From: JAJRXG01 sp964640065
GTDB lineage: Bacteria; Bacteroidota; Bacteroidia; Chitinophagales; Saprospiraceae
DNA length: 51,847 nt
Assembly: GCA_964640065.1 (NCBI GenBank)
Contig: CAZXIE010000010.1
Span: forward strand, 1-51,847
Direction: 5' to 3'
Position numbers and translations under genes: made by a program. Below the pieces are notes generated by a model. It was not told where the DNA came from. It worked only from the letters and a program-made list of their open reading frames with translations, and did not search any database. This document shows, piece by piece, positions 41,375-49,816 of the stretch. Within the stretch, counting starts at the first letter, position 1. Each line of letters begins with the position of its first letter.

Positions 41375-42623
41375 CTCTCTTGCTCTTTGTTCTGATCTTC
41401 ATTCTGATCCTATCAGGTGTACAGGTAGCCTTTGTACTTGGTGGTATATCTGTCATCTTCGGACTCATCTTTGTGCCGGATTTCCTAGCTATCATTCCTC
41501 TGCGGATCATGGGCACCATGCAAAATCAGGTGCTCTTAGCGGTCCCGTTATTCATATACATGGGACTAATGCTAGAGAAGTCAGGACTGGCTGAGTCCAT
41601 GCTTCGAGCGATGTCAGCATTACTAGGTAACATCAAAGGAGGACTAGGCATATCGGTCATCTTAGTAGGAGCCTTATTAGCTGCTTCTACGGGCATCGTG
41701 GGTGCTACGGTTGTCACGATGGGTTTGATCAGTCTACCCACGATGCTTGATAATGACTATAAGATAGAACTGGCAACAGGGACTATCGTGTCGTCAGGGA
41801 CACTAGGTCAGATCATCCCGCCTTCTGTAGTGTTAGTATTGCTAGGGAGTGTACTCAATGTCTCAGTTGGAGATCTTTTCAGAGCAGCTCTACTGCCAGG
41901 TTTGATCCTCGTAGGGGCCTATATCTTATATGTCTGGATCATCAGTCACCTCAAGCCAGATGTGGCACCACCTCTAAAAGATTCTGATTTTACAGAGACG
42001 AAACTTGGGAGCATTATACGAGCATTTGTCCTTCCTTTTATCCTCATCATCGCGGTGTTAGGGTCCATATTTGCAGGTATCGCTAGCCCTACAGAAGCAG
42101 CAGCGGTAGGAGCGATGGGAGCTACCTTACTTACACTAGTTGAAAGAAAGTTTTCCTTTCAAGTCCTAAGAGATGTGATGCGTGGTACTACGCATCTCAC
42201 GAGTATGGTCTTTTTGATCCTCTTGGGAGCTACCACTTTTGCGCTTGTATTCAAGGGGCTAGAAGGGGATACTTATCTACAGACGTTGATCTCAAGTAGT
42301 GAGTTGTCTTCGACCACTTTTCTTGTACTTGTTATGGTCATAGTGTTTTTCTTAGGGTTCTTTATAGACTTCATCGAGATCATCTTTATCGTAGTGCCAG
42401 TCGTAGCACCTATCTTCTTGAGTTATGGGATAGATCTTGTGTGGGTTGGGATATTGCTAGCACTTAACTTGCAGACTTCCTTTTTGACTCCTCCTTTTGG
42501 ATTTTCACTATTCTATCTCAAGGGGGTAGCACCACCTCAGGTCACTACGATGCACATCTATAGAGGTGTGATACCTTTCTTGATTATACAAGTGATCCTA
42601 CTGGGCCTTGTGATAAGTGTCCC
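41362..42623 (+). CDS. dctM: TRAP transporter large permease DctM (3' end in the assembly gap)
   Basis: The visible 420 residues form a DctM/SiaM-type permease with about 12 hydrophobic segments: VAFVLGGISVIFGLIF, the TGIVGATVVTMGLISLP motif, GTIVSSGTLGQIIPPSVVLV, SPTEAAAVGAMGATLLT, and FLTPPFGFSLFYLKGVAPPQ near the end. DctM proteins have about 425-440 residues, so only some 5-20 residues are lost in the run of Ns. The frame read through the gap is meaningless. The binding protein DctP is not visible; it may lie in the gap or elsewhere. The transported acid is unknown. Confidence 0.9.
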
Positions 42624-42723
42624 NNNNNNNNNNNNNNNNNNNNNNNNNNNNNNNNNNNNNNNNNNNNNNNNNNNNNNNNNNNNNNNNNNNNNNNNNNNNN
42701 NNNNNNNNNNNNNNNNNNNNNNN
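42624..42723. other. Assembly gap (100 Ns)
   Basis: One hundred N bases, the usual placeholder for a scaffold join of unknown real length. It hides the end of dctM and the end of the mlaD-like gene, and may hide further genes. Confidence 0.98.
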
Positions 42724-43802
42724 TCTTGGCGTTGGATATCGTCTAAGGCTGGATCTTCATCTGATGGCGTATACGGCTGGTCTTTTTTGCCAAAGACAGA
42801 CAGCTTCACATATCGCTTAGGATTCAATCTTAGATCTTGTAGTAACAGAGCAAGATGTTCGCTAGTAGCTTTGAGGTTGTGATAGATTTCTGGGTCATTC
42901 ATGAGACGTCCCATGGTTCCTTGTCCCGTATCTATTTTCTGTAGAAGACTATTGACACTCGTGAGAGACGTACTTGTCTTATCTACTGTGGACTCCAGCG
43001 ATGCTAGTAGGCTGTTAGCTCCTTCGATCGTCTCGGTAGTCTTCGATAGCGTTGCTCCCAGATCAGCAGATGCTAGATCCTCTGAGAGAGCTGAAAAATT
43101 AGTGATCAGCTTCTCGAGATCTTCATGTGTCTTAGCGAATGATCCAGTTACCACAGCTATGTTAGACATCGTCTCAGTGATATTTTCTGTAGACTGGCTT
43201 AGGAGTCGATTAAGTTGGCCAGTAGCTGAAGCAAGATTGGCACTTAAGAGATCCATATTGCGCATCGAGCTGGCGATGCTGTTTTCGGCCTCTTCTCCTG
43301 CGACTTTAAGAAGGATGCTATCCATCATAGGACCGAGATTAGTACGGAGCCCGCTAAGAACGCCATCTATCTCATCACCACTTACGAGGGTGGAGATGAT
43401 ACCTCTATAGCCTCCTTCGAGCATCTCTCCGCCTTCGAGGCAGTTAGTGCCATCACAGATCTGATCATAACTCAAGATGATACGCTTACTACCGACTACT
43501 CCGCTAGGAGAAGCGATCAGTGCTTTAGTAGATGTAGGAAGTTGAAAATCTCCTTCGATATCAAAGGTGACGATCATAGACTTCACATCATTAGGATTGA
43601 CTCTGATAGAGGAGACATTACCTACAGGAAGACCATTGATCTGTACAGGAGATGCAACTGATATCCCTTCTACATCTGGATATGATGCCTCAAATGTGTA
43701 CCCCTTACTTAGTAGGTTTTTGCCTTTCATATACTGGAAACCCCAGATCATGATGGCCAAGGTGACCAAGGTGATGATACCTATCTTAAGTTCTCGTGAC
43801 AT
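42724..43802 (-). CDS. MCE/MlaD-family lipid-transport protein (3' end in gap)
   Basis: The visible 359 residues start with one membrane helix (MSRELKIGIITLVTLAIMIW), then an MCE domain over about residues 30-115 (YTFEASYPDVEGISVASPVQ, INGLPVGNVSSIRV, SGVVGSKRIIL). A long helical region with many Ser/Thr/Leu heptads follows, as in MCE proteins that form tubes across the periplasm. The family carries phospholipids between membranes with MlaE/MlaF partners, which are not seen here. The upstream frame is open to 43871, but ATG 43802 fits the family start. The C-terminus is lost in the gap. Confidence 0.87.
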
Positions 43803-43987
43803 ATATAGTTGTTCATAAGAGGACGCAAAGGTAACCGATATTAGGCTTGCTTTGTTGTTCCAATTGGTCATATGCCAACAGCTGACAGACTTTCCAGATG
43901 GATAAAAGGTTAAGATGACGTTATATGTGGTGCGAAGACCCTATGATCTCTAGTTAATCAGACGTTTTAGCTACATCTTTCGGCCCA

Positions 43988-44003
43988 TATTTGCGAAAGC
44001 GAT
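43988..44003 (+). repeat. Interspersed 16-bp motif, site 11 (TATTTGCGAAAGCGAT)
   Basis: Copy between mlaD and lptD, 84 bp ahead of the lptD start. It holds GCGAAAGC, the sequence of a very stable DNA mini-hairpin. It also partly looks like a -7 element (CATATTTG), so a promoter overlap is possible. Confidence 0.55.
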
Positions 44004-44087
44004 ACGGAAGAAAACTTGTATGATTTTTGCATGATTAAAATAGTTAAGGGACCCTATGAAGGGGTTGCCTAGAGAAAAGTTTGGTAT

Positions 44088-46796
44088 TTGAGTAAGATTT
44101 GGACCTTGATCCTATGTGTTACCTCTGTGTGTATACTGCATGCACAGCAAGATACTCTTGTGCCTATACCAACGGTGATACCGACGACGGATTCGACTAC
44201 TACAGCGCCGACTTTACTGGATGTTTCTCCTTTGCCAACAGATACGATTGCTCCTGATCTTGAGCGCGGTACGGGTAGAGGACTCGCTCTACAATCGGGT
44301 GGCCAAGCTACTCAGCGACCTGATGGTGGAGTGGTGTATGGATCGCGAGACTCAAGTATCACTGACTTGATAACGCAGAAAATCCATCTATATGGACAAG
44401 CCTATGTGCGATACGAGGATGTCGAAGTCACTTCTGATTATATCATCCTAGATCTCAATACTAATGAAGTCGAAGCTCGATCAGCACCTATCCAAGAGCA
44501 GCGTCCTCTTTTCAAAAGTGGCGAACAAAATGTAGAAGCAGATCTGATACGTTTTAATCTAGAAACTCAGCAAGGACTGGTGCATGGTGCGCGGATACGA
44601 CAAGATGAATACTATATCCATGGTGCTACTACCAAGTTTGTAAAAGCTGAAAATGACAGCTTACATATCGATGATGTGATATATAATAAGAATGCCGTCT
44701 TAACCACTTGTAGTCATGATCATCCCCACTGGGGCATCAGAACAACGAGGCTCAAGATCATACCTGAGAAGCTAGCGGTCATAGGGCCTTTTGACTTAGA
44801 GCTAGGAGGTATACCTACGCCACTTGCTCTACCATTTGCATTTGCACCCTTGTTTAGTATCGGGCAGAGTACTTCGGGATTGTTATTTCCAGAGCAAGAT
44901 CCCATAGTAGTAGATGGAGATCTTGGGATCGGTACTCGGGGCATAGGTTATTACTTCGCACTATCAGATAAGTTGGATCTGAAGTTAACGGCAGATCTGT
45001 ATACGCGTGGCACCTTTTCGCTCAATGCTGCATCTAATTATAGAAAGAGATATAAGTATACAGGTAGCGTCTCGCTTAGATACTCTCGCGAGATCCAGGA
45101 TATCGCCTTCGATACCTCACCTAATATACAAAAGGCCTATAGTCTTCGGCTCACACATCGGCAAGATTCGAAAGCTCATCCGTATCGGACGATCGGAGGC
45201 TCGCTGAATTTTACAATTAATGATTTTGATAGAAGAAACTTTTCAGATGCTCAGTCTCAACTGAATAGTCAGATCAATTCTAATTTCTCTTACGCATATA
45301 AGATCAGTAGTAAGACAAACTTCACAGCAAGCCTGCAGCATAGTCAGAGTACACAGACGAGATCGATCAACTTTACGATACCAGAGTTACAATTAAGAGT
45401 TTCTAGATTCTTCCCATTTAAAAACAACTCTACTTCTAGCGCTAATGAGAAGTGGTATGAAAAGATCAATGCCCAGTATTCGGGAAGATTTCAAAATCGG
45501 GTAAGTACAACTGATACACTGCTCTTTACAAGTGAGACTTTAGATCTCTTTCGATATGGCTTATCACAGGATGTCGACCTTAACGCATCGTATAAGCTGC
45601 TGGAGTTTTTTAATTTTAATACAGCTATTACCTATGATGAGTTTAACTACTTTCAGACGTATGAAGGTACAGGCATCGACAGTACAGGTCGACAAATAGG
45701 AGGTGTCAGGCAAGGATTAGAATCCTTGCGAGAGCTCAATGTTACCGCCGGTATCAGTACCAATGTATTTGGAACGGTACTTTTTAAAAAAGGACTAATA
45801 CGAGGACTGCGGCATCAGGTGACACCAACGGTGAGTCTGGGATTTTCACCATCTACAGAAGGGCGTCTTCAGGAGATAGATACGATAGGCTTGGGTATAG
45901 ATCCTAGCCTGATTGGTTTCGGTGAACTCGAATTCAACCCCTTTCGATCTACCAATGGTGAGACCCTCATCTTTTCTAGAAATCTGATTCAAGGAGGAGC
46001 TAGGATCAACTATAGTCTCAACAACACTTTAGAAGGTAAGCTTTGGTCCAAGAAAGATAGTACTGAGCGGAAGTTTAAGATTTTGAATTCCCTCAACTTT
46101 GCAGGTAGTTATAATCTGCAAGCGGATTCTCTTAACTGGAGTCAGATCACAGTAAATGGCGCGGCCAATGTACTTGGTGGACTGACTCGTCTATCTCTGC
46201 GAGGGACGCTAGATCCCTATATAAGAGAAGGTGCAAGGAGGTTGAATCAAACTGTCTGGGCGGCCGAAGGTAGATTACTCAGGTTGGATCAACTAGCGTT
46301 CACAGTGGCTACCGCCTTAACACTGAGTGACATACGAGATATATTCAAAGGTGACTATCAGATCAGTGGGTCTGGAGGTCGGTCGAGATCAAGATCTAGA
46401 GAAAAGAAGGACCCTGATGCCCCGGAAGAATTATTTAGTTGGTTCTCGGGTTTTAGGATCGACCATAACTTCAGTTATGGCTTTAGAAGTACGGGAAGTG
46501 AAGACGATCAGTTCGAGACTCAAGCACACTCCATACGGCTTACTACGGGCAATATCCCTCTTTCAGATAAGTGGGGCATGCGCGTGGGTAACTTGTCTTA
46601 CGACATAAAAAATGGAAGGTTCGTATTTCCTTCATTTACCCTCACGCGTGAACTGCACTGTTGGAACATGAGGATATCTTGGCAACCACAGAGAGATACG
46701 TTCACCTTCTTTATCGGCGTATCTGCTTCACCATTCTCTAACTATCTGAAGTACGAAACTGGAAGGAACAATTTCCAGGGTGTCAACAGATTCTAA
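44088..46796 (+). CDS. lptD: LPS-assembly protein LptD (OstA), Bacteroidetes type
   Basis: A 902-residue outer-membrane protein. It begins at TTG 44088 with a signal peptide (SKIWTLILCVTSVCILHAQ) and a Thr/Pro-rich spacer. An OstA/LptD jelly-roll part follows (HLYGQAYVRYEDVEVTSDYI; DLIRFNLETQQGLVHGARI), then a large barrel with repeated strands to the C-terminus. A Ser/Arg-rich low-complexity insert (GGRSRSRSREKK) lies near residue 765. The family inserts LPS into the outer leaflet with LptE. An 11-codon ORF ATG 44056 to TGA 44089-44091 overlaps its start (TTGA), which could couple translation. Its end overlaps the convergent DUF4252 gene by 4 bp. Confidence 0.87.
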   Translation: MSKIWTLILCVTSVCILHAQQDTLVPIPTVIPTTDSTTTAPTLLDVSPLPTDTIAPDLERGTGRGLALQSGGQATQRPDGGVVYGSRDSSITDLITQKIHLYGQAYVRYEDVEVTSDYIILDLNTNEVEARSAPIQEQRPLFKSGEQNVEADLIRFNLETQQGLVHGARIRQDEYYIHGATTKFVKAENDSLHIDDVIYNKNAVLTTCSHDHPHWGIRTTRLKIIPEKLAVIGPFDLELGGIPTPLALPFAFAPLFSIGQSTSGLLFPEQDPIVVDGDLGIGTRGIGYYFALSDKLDLKLTADLYTRGTFSLNAASNYRKRYKYTGSVSLRYSREIQDIAFDTSPNIQKAYSLRLTHRQDSKAHPYRTIGGSLNFTINDFDRRNFSDAQSQLNSQINSNFSYAYKISSKTNFTASLQHSQSTQTRSINFTIPELQLRVSRFFPFKNNSTSSANEKWYEKINAQYSGRFQNRVSTTDTLLFTSETLDLFRYGLSQDVDLNASYKLLEFFNFNTAITYDEFNYFQTYEGTGIDSTGRQIGGVRQGLESLRELNVTAGISTNVFGTVLFKKGLIRGLRHQVTPTVSLGFSPSTEGRLQEIDTIGLGIDPSLIGFGELEFNPFRSTNGETLIFSRNLIQGGARINYSLNNTLEGKLWSKKDSTERKFKILNSLNFAGSYNLQADSLNWSQITVNGAANVLGGLTRLSLRGTLDPYIREGARRLNQTVWAAEGRLLRLDQLAFTVATALTLSDIRDIFKGDYQISGSGGRSRSRSREKKDPDAPEELFSWFSGFRIDHNFSYGFRSTGSEDDQFETQAHSIRLTTGNIPLSDKWGMRVGNLSYDIKNGRFVFPSFTLTRELHCWNMRISWQPQRDTFTFFIGVSASPFSNYLKYETGRNNFQGVNRF

Positions 46797-47278
46797 TCCA
46801 AGTCTGCGTTCTTGGCCTTGTCTAGTGCTCCAAAGAAGGTTTTCTTGTGCATCTTACCAAGGATACCGACGACCATGGCGGCATCGTCAGTATTAAGAGA
46901 TAGGACGATCTCTCTGATATAATCGCCATCCTCTTTGGCCATCACGCCGATATCATTACCATCTTTTCGAGCTACGAGGTAAGTGCTATACTCGTCTTCA
47001 TCGGCATAGGATACAAATGATTCCATATGCACGCCATCATCTTCGCCATCTACGAGGACTCTGACTCGATTCATGCCTTCTGTGAAGTACCTGACTTCCT
47101 CTTTTTCTTCAGCAGGTATGGCAACCATCGCTGCCCACTTAGGAAATGAAAAAGCGATATCGCTATGCTTCTTATTCTGCTTATAATACTTGTTGAAGGA
47201 TTGGTTACTTGCACAAGAAGAGAGAGAAAGGATGCCCACTAAAGAGATGATGGTCAGTTTCGTTGATGATGATAGCAT
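46793..47278 (-). CDS. DUF4252 lipoprotein
   Basis: A 161-residue protein with a lipoprotein signal (LTIISLVGILSLSSC, lipobox LSSC). After it, the sequence MNRVRVLVDGEDDG, the FVSYADEDEYSTYLVARKDG strand pair, and REIVLSLNTDDAAMVVGILG match the DUF4252 pattern found widely in Bacteroidota. It is probably membrane-anchored in the periplasm or outer membrane; function is unknown, although relatives neighbour sigma-factor/anti-sigma genes in other genomes. The frame is open to ATG 47311, but ATG 47278 gives a proper signal peptide. Confidence 0.8.
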   Translation of the reverse strand: MLSSSTKLTIISLVGILSLSSCASNQSFNKYYKQNKKHSDIAFSFPKWAAMVAIPAEEKEEVRYFTEGMNRVRVLVDGEDDGVHMESFVSYADEDEYSTYLVARKDGNDIGVMAKEDGDYIREIVLSLNTDDAAMVVGILGKMHKKTFFGALDKAKNADLD

Positions 47279-47403
47279 GACGATTGTTTTGGTAAATACG
47301 AGAGCTTGCATGGCATGCTCTTCTTATGTACGACGGATAAGGATACGGTTATGTTACGAACTCATGGTGATTTGTGGATGTTAAAGTTGCTGGTGTTTTA
47401 TTT

Positions 47404-47429
47404 GCTGAGGCTGGAAGCCTGTAGCAACG
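47404..47429 (+). repeat. 26-bp hairpin unit, copy 1
   Basis: Starts GCTGAGGCTGGAAGCCT and ends GCAACG. AGGCT-GGA-AGCCT is a perfect stem-loop, and the outer GCTG can pair with the following (bulged) TAGC. Same unit at 47669 and 48116. Confidence 0.85.
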
Positions 47430-47502
47430 GAGTGGTTCATATTCCTAAAAGCTCTGGCAATAGTCTCAAGTGAATGACTTTGAAATGGTCGAAGCTTATT
47501 AG

Positions 47503-47522
47503 CCACGGGTGCTAACCCGTGG
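47503..47522. repeat. REP-like palindrome (left)
   Basis: CCACGGGT-GCTA-ACCCGTGG, a perfect 8-bp GC-rich stem. It lies 21 bp from the 105-bp unit, the same arrangement as on the right side (49945-49963). Confidence 0.85.
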
Positions 47523-47543
47523 TTATCAATAATCCAATAACAT

Positions 47544-47648
47544 GTTTGGCATGCATTTTTGTGTCAACCCCGTAACATAGTGAAGATGCCGAGGATAAAG
47601 ACATCAGAGTGTCTTTTGACCGAAGGGTACATGACAAACTATTTTGCC
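47544..47648 (+). repeat. 105-bp inverted repeat, left arm
   Basis: Pairs with 49817-49921 in opposite orientation: 105 bp aligned by eye without gaps and with 8 differences. No coding potential is seen. The 26-bp hairpin unit copy 2 starts 20 bp after it. Confidence 0.92.
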
Positions 47649-47668
47649 TTGACGGATTGTTTCTAATT

Positions 47669-47694
47669 GCTGAGGCTGGAAGCCTACAACAACG
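47669..47694 (+). repeat. 26-bp hairpin unit, copy 2
   Basis: Same first 17 bases as copy 1 (GCTGAGGCTGGAAGCCT), then ACAACAACG. It is preceded by TAATT like copy 3. The central 5-bp stem is intact. Confidence 0.85.
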
Positions 47695-47842
47695 AATTGG
47701 TTAAACAGCGATCTAGCCATAATCTAGTTTGTGATGGTTTTTATTAAGCTGTGCATAGAACAGAAAAGACTGCTTTAGCATGAAAGGCCCTTTTAGCTCA
47801 TTGCTACGATCAATTTATCTGTTTTCATGCTTGATTTTCCTT

Positions 47843-48079
47843 GTCTCTTTGTCAGTCGATACAAAGAGACGCAAAGATCTTGTTCTGCTAATCCTCGCTT
47901 CATAGACCCTAAATTTACTAGAGTATGTAATGCAGAACTAACGCCTAAGCTTCCTCGTGATAAAATCTCGGCTTTTTTCGTCGTGCTCCCTCGGCTAAGC
48001 CGAGATGCGCGCGCCTAGCCGCTAACGAGATTTTATTCTTTGGGCGAGTTGTACCAGAACGTTTCACGCTTTGCGTGAA
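47843..48079. repeat. Highly structured non-coding block
   Basis: Successive stems seen: GTCTCTTTGT/ACAAAGAGAC (47843-47870); a 12-bp outer stem GATAAAATCTCG (47959-47970) with CGAGATTTTATT (48026-48037); inside it the palindrome CTCGGCTAAGCCGAG (47990-48004); and TTCACG-CTTTG-CGTGAA (48063-48079). So many nested stems in 240 bp suggest a structured RNA or a mobile repeat unit. Confidence 0.7.
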
Positions 48080-48115
48080 TGAATATTCATCGGATGTCCG
48101 ATTAAACCTTTAATT

Positions 48116-48141
48116 GCTGAGGCTGGAAGCCTACAGCAACG
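48116..48141 (+). repeat. 26-bp hairpin unit, copy 3
   Basis: GCTGAGGCTGGAAGCCT followed by ACAGCAACG. This copy has the fullest stem: GCTG with CAGC outside AGGCT with AGCCT, and one bulged A. Confidence 0.85.
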
Positions 48142-48179
48142 CTATCATGCTCAACTCCGAAGCGAACTTATGTCAACAA

Positions 48180-48213
48180 AAAAGGGAAAAGCTCTACTGA
48201 GCTTTTCCCTTTT
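48180..48213. terminator. Bidirectional terminator downstream of yceI
   Basis: GGGAAAAGCTC (48184-48194) and GAGCTTTTCCC (48199-48209) form an 11-bp perfect stem with a TACT loop. A-runs on the left and TTTT on the right give T-tracts on both strands. On the minus strand it ends the yceI transcript, 46 bp after the stop. Confidence 0.88.
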
Positions 48214-48258
48214 CATAGATTAGGACTACTCCTAATCACCAAGATTTGATCTTAGACC

Positions 48259-48816
48259 TTAGTAAGCCAGGCTTACACTTAGATCGAAGTTATCATTTAT
48301 CACCTTATCTCCGAGATTATCGAAGAACTTACCTGAGCCATACTTGACATCGTAGACGGTTCTGTCCACTGTGATATCTGCCTTAGCACCAGAAGGATCT
48401 ATGTTAGCTATGAATGACACAGGAGCAGTCTTCCCTTTGATCGTCAAGTCTGCCGTTACTGCATACGCACCTTCAGCCATGCCAACTTCTGTGATCGTAA
48501 GTTGTGCTGTTGGATAAGTTGCTACACCAAAGAAGTCATCTGAACTCAAGTGTCCAAGTAGCTTAGCCGCAGTACCACCTTCGAGATCTATTGATGCCAG
48601 AGAGGTCATATCTATCGTAAACGCCCCACCTGTCAACTTCCCATCTGTAAACTGTAATGAGCCATCAGTTAGGTGTAGTGTCCCCGTATGCTTTCCTGTT
48701 AGCTTTGATCCCGTCCAGTTGATAACACTGTTTTCTATATCAACGGATTTCGTCATTTGAGCTTGCGCTTCGATACCAACGAAGGTCACTAACGCAAGTA
48801 GTAATAATCGTATCAT
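48259..48816 (-). CDS. YceI-family lipid-binding protein, exported
   Basis: A 185-residue protein with a signal peptide (MIRLLLLALVTFVGIEAQA). The mature part begins with strands KSVDIENSVINWTGSKLTGK and continues through HTGTLHLTDGSLQFTDGKLT and DLTIKGKTAPVSFIANID, with a VINDNFDLSVSLAY end, all typical of the lipocalin-like YceI barrel that binds isoprenoids or fatty amides. It should act in the periplasm or outside. Its gene lies between the inverted 105-bp repeats and is followed by a bidirectional terminator. Confidence 0.92.
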   Translation of the reverse strand: MIRLLLLALVTFVGIEAQAQMTKSVDIENSVINWTGSKLTGKHTGTLHLTDGSLQFTDGKLTGGAFTIDMTSLASIDLEGGTAAKLLGHLSSDDFFGVATYPTAQLTITEVGMAEGAYAVTADLTIKGKTAPVSFIANIDPSGAKADITVDRTVYDVKYGSGKFFDNLGDKVINDNFDLSVSLAY

Positions 48817-48955
48817 GTGCTTAAATAATTATGGTTAAATAGAATGCGATAAGAACGACACAGTCCAAGCCTTGTTCAGTTAATCATCTTAAAAGACTGT
48901 TAATTGTCTTTTTGATAGAATGTGAGATCTAGGAGATAGGATTGTATTACCTCAT

Positions 48956-49798
48956 ATGAAGGAGTTGATCAGACATATATATCGGGTGCTGAACCCTGCT
49001 TATCAGACCGTTCATCTGGACTACCCGGTCGAGGCTCGGCCTAGGTATACATCTGAGACTCCCCATCCTAAGTTATTAGAGCTGATAGAGGCAAATACCC
49101 AGATCTACAAAGAGCATTTAGTCACAGCACTTTCTTATATCCAACACTTCAAGGAGCTCCAGGCCCATCTTTCTCAGACCACCTTTACTTGGCGCAACGA
49201 TTATCTACCTGCCTGGGATACCATCATGCTGCATACCATGTTAGGTCTATATCAACCGTCTCGCTATCTTGAAGTTGGCAGTGGATACAGCACACTGGTC
49301 ACAAGACAAGCCATCAAGGATCATCACTTAGATACGAGTCTTACTAGTATCGATCCACATCCGAGAGCCTCGATCCAAGGACACACGGATCATTCGATCA
49401 GTAAGCGCCTGGAAGATGTAGATGTAGATGTTTTTTCAGATCTCGTCGCCGGTGATCTCCTCTTTATCGATAACTCTCATCGCCTACTTCCTAATAGTGA
49501 TGTGACCGTCTTTTTCTTAGATATACTTCCTAGATTACGATCAGGTGTCATCGTCCATATCCACGATATCTACCTGCCGTACGATTATCCCCAGGAGATG
49601 TGCGATAGGATGTATAGTGAGCAGTACGCACTAGCTATCGCCCTGTTGTGTAGCTCTGATAAGTACGAGATATTGATGCCATCTTATTTTGTAAGTCAGC
49701 ACTCTTCGCTTTCGCAAATATTGGACCCCGTATGGCAACTAGATACAGTTGTGTCACCAGAAGATCATGGTGGATCTTTTTGGTTTAGGGTTCGGTGA
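48956..49798 (+). CDS. Class I SAM-dependent methyltransferase-like protein
   Basis: A 280-residue soluble protein. Residues 1 to about 95 are helical; then SRYLEVGSGYSTLVTRQAI gives SAM-binding motif I (ExGxGxS), LTSIDPHPRASI the acidic end of strand 2, and DLLFIDNSHR with VIVHIHDIYLP the later strands of a Rossmann methyltransferase of the Methyltransf_24 kind. The His/Asp-rich HIHDIY segment could bind a metal. The substrate is unknown; glycan or small-molecule O-methylation is possible. An AGGAGATAGG stretch lies upstream as a possible RBS, somewhat far. The gene is inside the region bracketed by inverted repeats. Confidence 0.75.
   Translation: MKELIRHIYRVLNPAYQTVHLDYPVEARPRYTSETPHPKLLELIEANTQIYKEHLVTALSYIQHFKELQAHLSQTTFTWRNDYLPAWDTIMLHTMLGLYQPSRYLEVGSGYSTLVTRQAIKDHHLDTSLTSIDPHPRASIQGHTDHSISKRLEDVDVDVFSDLVAGDLLFIDNSHRLLPNSDVTVFFLDILPRLRSGVIVHIHDIYLPYDYPQEMCDRMYSEQYALAIALLCSSDKYEILMPSYFVSQHSSLSQILDPVWQLDTVVSPEDHGGSFWFRVR
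49705..49720 (-). repeat. Interspersed 16-bp motif, site 12
   Basis: On the minus strand TATTTGCGAAAGCGAA, 14 of 16. It lies inside the methyltransferase gene near its end (codons for LSQI). Positions 6/13 are G and C. Confidence 0.4.
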
Positions 49799-49816
49799 TA
49801 TTCCTACCTATTGGCG

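Larger units (their letters stand above)
47279..48258. other. Gene-free region built of repeats and hairpins
   Basis: About 980 bp without a credible gene. It holds three copies of a 26-bp hairpin unit, a REP-like palindrome at 47503, one arm of a 105-bp inverted repeat, a highly structured block at 47843-48079, and a bidirectional terminator at 48180. A 63-codon frame at 47827-48018 runs through palindromes and is taken as spurious. Confidence 0.8.

Noticed and set aside
42558..42882. Fused reading frames across the N gap (DctM and MlaD frames continued)
   Set aside because: Translation through Ns is meaningless; each gene is only supported on its own side.
47827..48018. 63-codon ORF in the repeat region
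   Set aside because: It runs through long palindromes (47959-48037), has no domain, RBS or promoter; best seen as a by-product of the repeat.
47404..48141. Possible CRISPR array from three 26-bp repeats
   Set aside because: Spacing is irregular (265 and 447 bp), far from the 30-40 bp of CRISPR spacers, and no cas genes are present.
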